DNA of 64,000 bases, from contig CAVIKF010000003.1 in the NCBI GenBank assembly GCA_963643505.1, positions 124,001 to 188,000 of the forward strand. Reading direction: 5' to 3'. Below the pieces are notes generated by a model. That model saw only the letters and a program-made list of their open reading frames with translations, was not told where the DNA came from and searched no databases. Positions 62,177-64,000 of the stretch are shown one piece after another. Every line of letters starts with the position of its first letter. Positions within the stretch are counted from its first letter, which is position 1. The stretch comes from CAVEFW01 sp963643505. Lineage in GTDB: Bacteria; Actinomycetota; Coriobacteriia; Coriobacteriales; Eggerthellaceae. A program made the translations under genes and the position numbers.

Positions 62177-64000
62177 TCCGCTCCCTGCGCAAGCTGTTCG
62201 ACCGCGCCCGTCGGCTGTAGCTCCGCTCCCTGCACAAGCCGCATGTCCGCACCCGTCGGCTGCGGCTTTACGCCCTCAACACTCCCCGCATCGTCCGCGC
62301 CCGCCGGCGACACAACAGCACTTGCCGGCTGCGATCGGTTCTCAAATCGCCTCTTGCGCGGAACCACCAAGCGGTCGAACGCCGCAATCGTCCCGGGAAG
62401 CACAAGAAGGACAAGGGCGACAGCGATGGCAGAACCTTCGCTGATAATGAGGCAGATCTTGCCCGTCAAACCTCCCGTCGCCACGCCGAGGACGCCGGTG
62501 ACGACCACGAGAATCCCTCCAGACATCGATATCGTACGTATCGAGCGGCGATACGCGTCCCCGATCGCCTCCCTCACCGACATCCGCTCGCGAGATTCGC
62601 GGTAGTTGGTCGTATACAGGATCGCATAGTCGATGGTGGCACCCATAAGGATCGACTGCACCACGATAAGGGCGAGGTAGTAGATGCTGTTTCCGAGGGC
62701 ATAGCTCAACATCATGTCCCAACAAAACGCGCTTTGGATGAGAGCGACCAACATGAAGGGTATCGCCAAGGAACGGAAGGTGATAAGCACGATAAGCAAA
62801 ATCGCCCCGATGGTAAGCAACGAGATGAAGTCGAACTCCTTGCTGAAACTCGCAGTCATCTCTTGGATCATGGGTCCCTCGCCCACGAGGTACCAACCGG
62901 AATCGCCGAGAAGCTCCTGGGCCTCACTTGAAAGCCGCGTGCAGAACGCGTCCATCTCTCCTGCGTTCGGCTCGTAGGGAACCAATGCGATAAAGCGGCT
63001 GTAATGCTCGCCCTTCATCTGGTTTGCGCCGTTTTCCACCTGTTCACGCGCGCTCTTGAGCGCATCACGCGTCTTGCTGTCAAAAAAGGAACCGAAAGCC
63101 GCGTCGTTCATGACGTCATCCACGAGAAACGCCGTCAACTCGTCAAGGGACATCATCCAAGACCGATCAGTATCATGGGATCCGCGATAGGCCAAAAACA
63201 TGAGTCTGAGCGTGTCGGCGTCGACGCTGTGCTTGCCAATCTGGGTCGCCATCTGTTCAGGAGTCCACGCCCCTTCCTCCACGCCAGAATCCACCATATC
63301 TGCAAGGGACGAGATGTTTGAGAGCGTCGTGACGTCGAGCATACCTCCCAAATCCTCGGCAATGCCACCTCTGAGGTAAGAGACGAGCTCGCCACTAGAG
63401 AGCAGGCCGACGTTGCCATCATTGAACTTGTAGTAGTACAACATCCCCACAACAGACTCGCTCATCCCCATTTGGTCAGCCATCTCCGCGGCGGTGTAGC
63501 GTTTGCCCACCGTGGTCTCGTAGCTGCTGATGCTAGAGACGTCCGAGTATTTAGCCACCTCGTCCGCAAGTTTCACGGCATCCGCGGTCTTGTCGTTGCC
63601 ATAGAGAACCACCACCTGTTGCTTGGCGGGAAACACCTCGTTGACGATGGTGGTCTCGGCGTTTGCGTTGCTCGCAACAAAGTCGATGTGGGTGACGCCG
63701 CGCATGGAGTAGCCAAAGGCGAACAAGACGACGAACAGGGCCACCATGGGTACGCGCAAGGCATAGGAGGCCTTGGACAAAAAACGCATCTGGGGTTGGG
63801 GATAAGGCTTCGCAGTGGAGAACAGGAGGCGATCCGCGGCGATTGCTATGGCGGGTTGGACGGCAAAAACGCAAACGAGGCTCAAAAACACGCCCTTGGC
63901 AAGAACGATACCCATGTCCGCGCCGATGGTGAAACTCATGAACACGAGACACAAAAGGCCCACCACGGTGGTAGCCGAGCTCGACGCGATCGCCGTCACG
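62173..64000 (-). CDS. MMPL/RND-family transporter, C-terminal part (5' truncated by window)
   Basis: 609 residues present, open at the window edge. Two MMPL membrane bundles with a large outside loop: the first helices (VVGLLCLVFMSFTIGADMGIVLAKG), the outer domain (VASNANAETTIVNEVFP), and the second bundle (FISLLTIGAILLIVLITFRSLAIP; GATIDYAILYTTNYRESRE with the Asp/Tyr proton-relay-like segment). The cytoplasmic tail is repeat-rich (QPTGA units). MMPL proteins move lipids or export drugs; the substrate is unknown. Confidence 0.88.
   Translation of the reverse strand, partial: VTAIASSSATTVVGLLCLVFMSFTIGADMGIVLAKGVFLSLVCVFAVQPAIAIAADRLLFSTAKPYPQPQMRFLSKASYALRVPMVALFVVLFAFGYSMRGVTHIDFVASNANAETTIVNEVFPAKQQVVVLYGNDKTADAVKLADEVAKYSDVSSISSYETTVGKRYTAAEMADQMGMSESVVGMLYYYKFNDGNVGLLSSGELVSYLRGGIAEDLGGMLDVTTLSNISSLADMVDSGVEEGAWTPEQMATQIGKHSVDADTLRLMFLAYRGSHDTDRSWMMSLDELTAFLVDDVMNDAAFGSFFDSKTRDALKSAREQVENGANQMKGEHYSRFIALVPYEPNAGEMDAFCTRLSSEAQELLGDSGWYLVGEGPMIQEMTASFSKEFDFISLLTIGAILLIVLITFRSLAIPFMLVALIQSAFCWDMMLSYALGNSIYYLALIVVQSILMGATIDYAILYTTNYRESRERMSVREAIGDAYRRSIRTISMSGGILVVVTGVLGVATGGLTGKICLIISEGSAIAVALVLLVLPGTIAAFDRLVVPRKRRFENRSQPASAVVSPAGADDAGSVEGVKPQPTGADMRLVQGAELQPTGAVEQLAQGAD
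62179..62275. repeat. Repeat coding the MMPL C-terminal tail
   Basis: Near copies of GCTCCCTGC.CAAGC...CCCGTCGGCTG encode repeated AQGAELQPTGA-like peptide. Degenerate, not a perfect tandem. Confidence 0.6.

Overview
The window looks like a chromosomal segment of a strictly anaerobic, host-associated actinobacterium of class Coriobacteriia. I infer this from the gene mix (ClpC, AfsR/SARP-type regulator, split transketolase, flavin/Fe-S oxidoreductases, DUF3160 protein), the fairly high GC content and the lack of any respiratory oxidase. Species cannot be read from the sequence. It is draft sequence: one run of 111 Ns (21587-21697) lies inside a tandem-repeat coding region.

Region by region. 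1-1171: 3' end of a LysR regulator facing a LytTR-PAS protein. 1385-5835 (minus): three-gene operon resembling the NuoE/NuoF/NfnB-like subunits of a flavin-based electron-bifurcating transhydrogenase (Stn type). 6155-10730: AlaA-like aminotransferase, TetR regulator and a nitrate/sulfonate/thiamine-precursor type ABC importer. 11117-12483: tRNA-Gly/tRNA-Cys pair present twice in a perfect 244-bp repeat, then tRNA-Val and tRNA-Leu. 12542-25922 (minus): secG, rnr, an S41 protease homologue whose predicted catalytic Ser is Gly, ftsX, ftsE, a split transketolase, a repeat-rich polysaccharide deacetylase, prfB and secA. 26116-30184: SARP-like ATPase regulator and two membrane-anchored unknowns. 30343-36753: M16C metallopeptidase, orphan solute-binding lipoprotein, ComF-like phosphoribosyltransferase and membrane glycosyltransferase. 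37298-40287: Pro/Gly-rich repeat protein and a translationally coupled pair of U32-family Fe-S proteins. 40423-46863: small Zn-protease, MoeA-like protein, pyrE, tRNA-Thr, EttA and an acyl-CoA ligase. 47155-52206: Fe-S aldo/keto reductase, HAD phosphatase, then a divergent pair formed by a Trm9-like methyltransferase and a bacterial Elp3. 52305-64000: clpC, CapA-like protein plus DUF3160 protein, lysS, greA, tatA, a 43-residue membrane peptide and a truncated MMPL transporter.

How parts fit together: core functions (secretion SecA/SecG/TatA, division FtsEX, translation prfB/ettA/lysS/tRNAs, RNA decay rnr, proteostasis ClpC) are interleaved with anaerobic redox chemistry. The most intriguing candidates for undescribed biology are (i) Elp3 next to a Trm9-like methyltransferase, suggesting a bacterial wobble-uridine cm5/mcm5 route; (ii) FtsEX followed directly by an apparently inactive S41 pseudoprotease; (iii) the UbiU/UbiV-like U32 pair; (iv) a general tendency to short tandem duplications, both inside proteins and at gene 3' ends including the stop codon.
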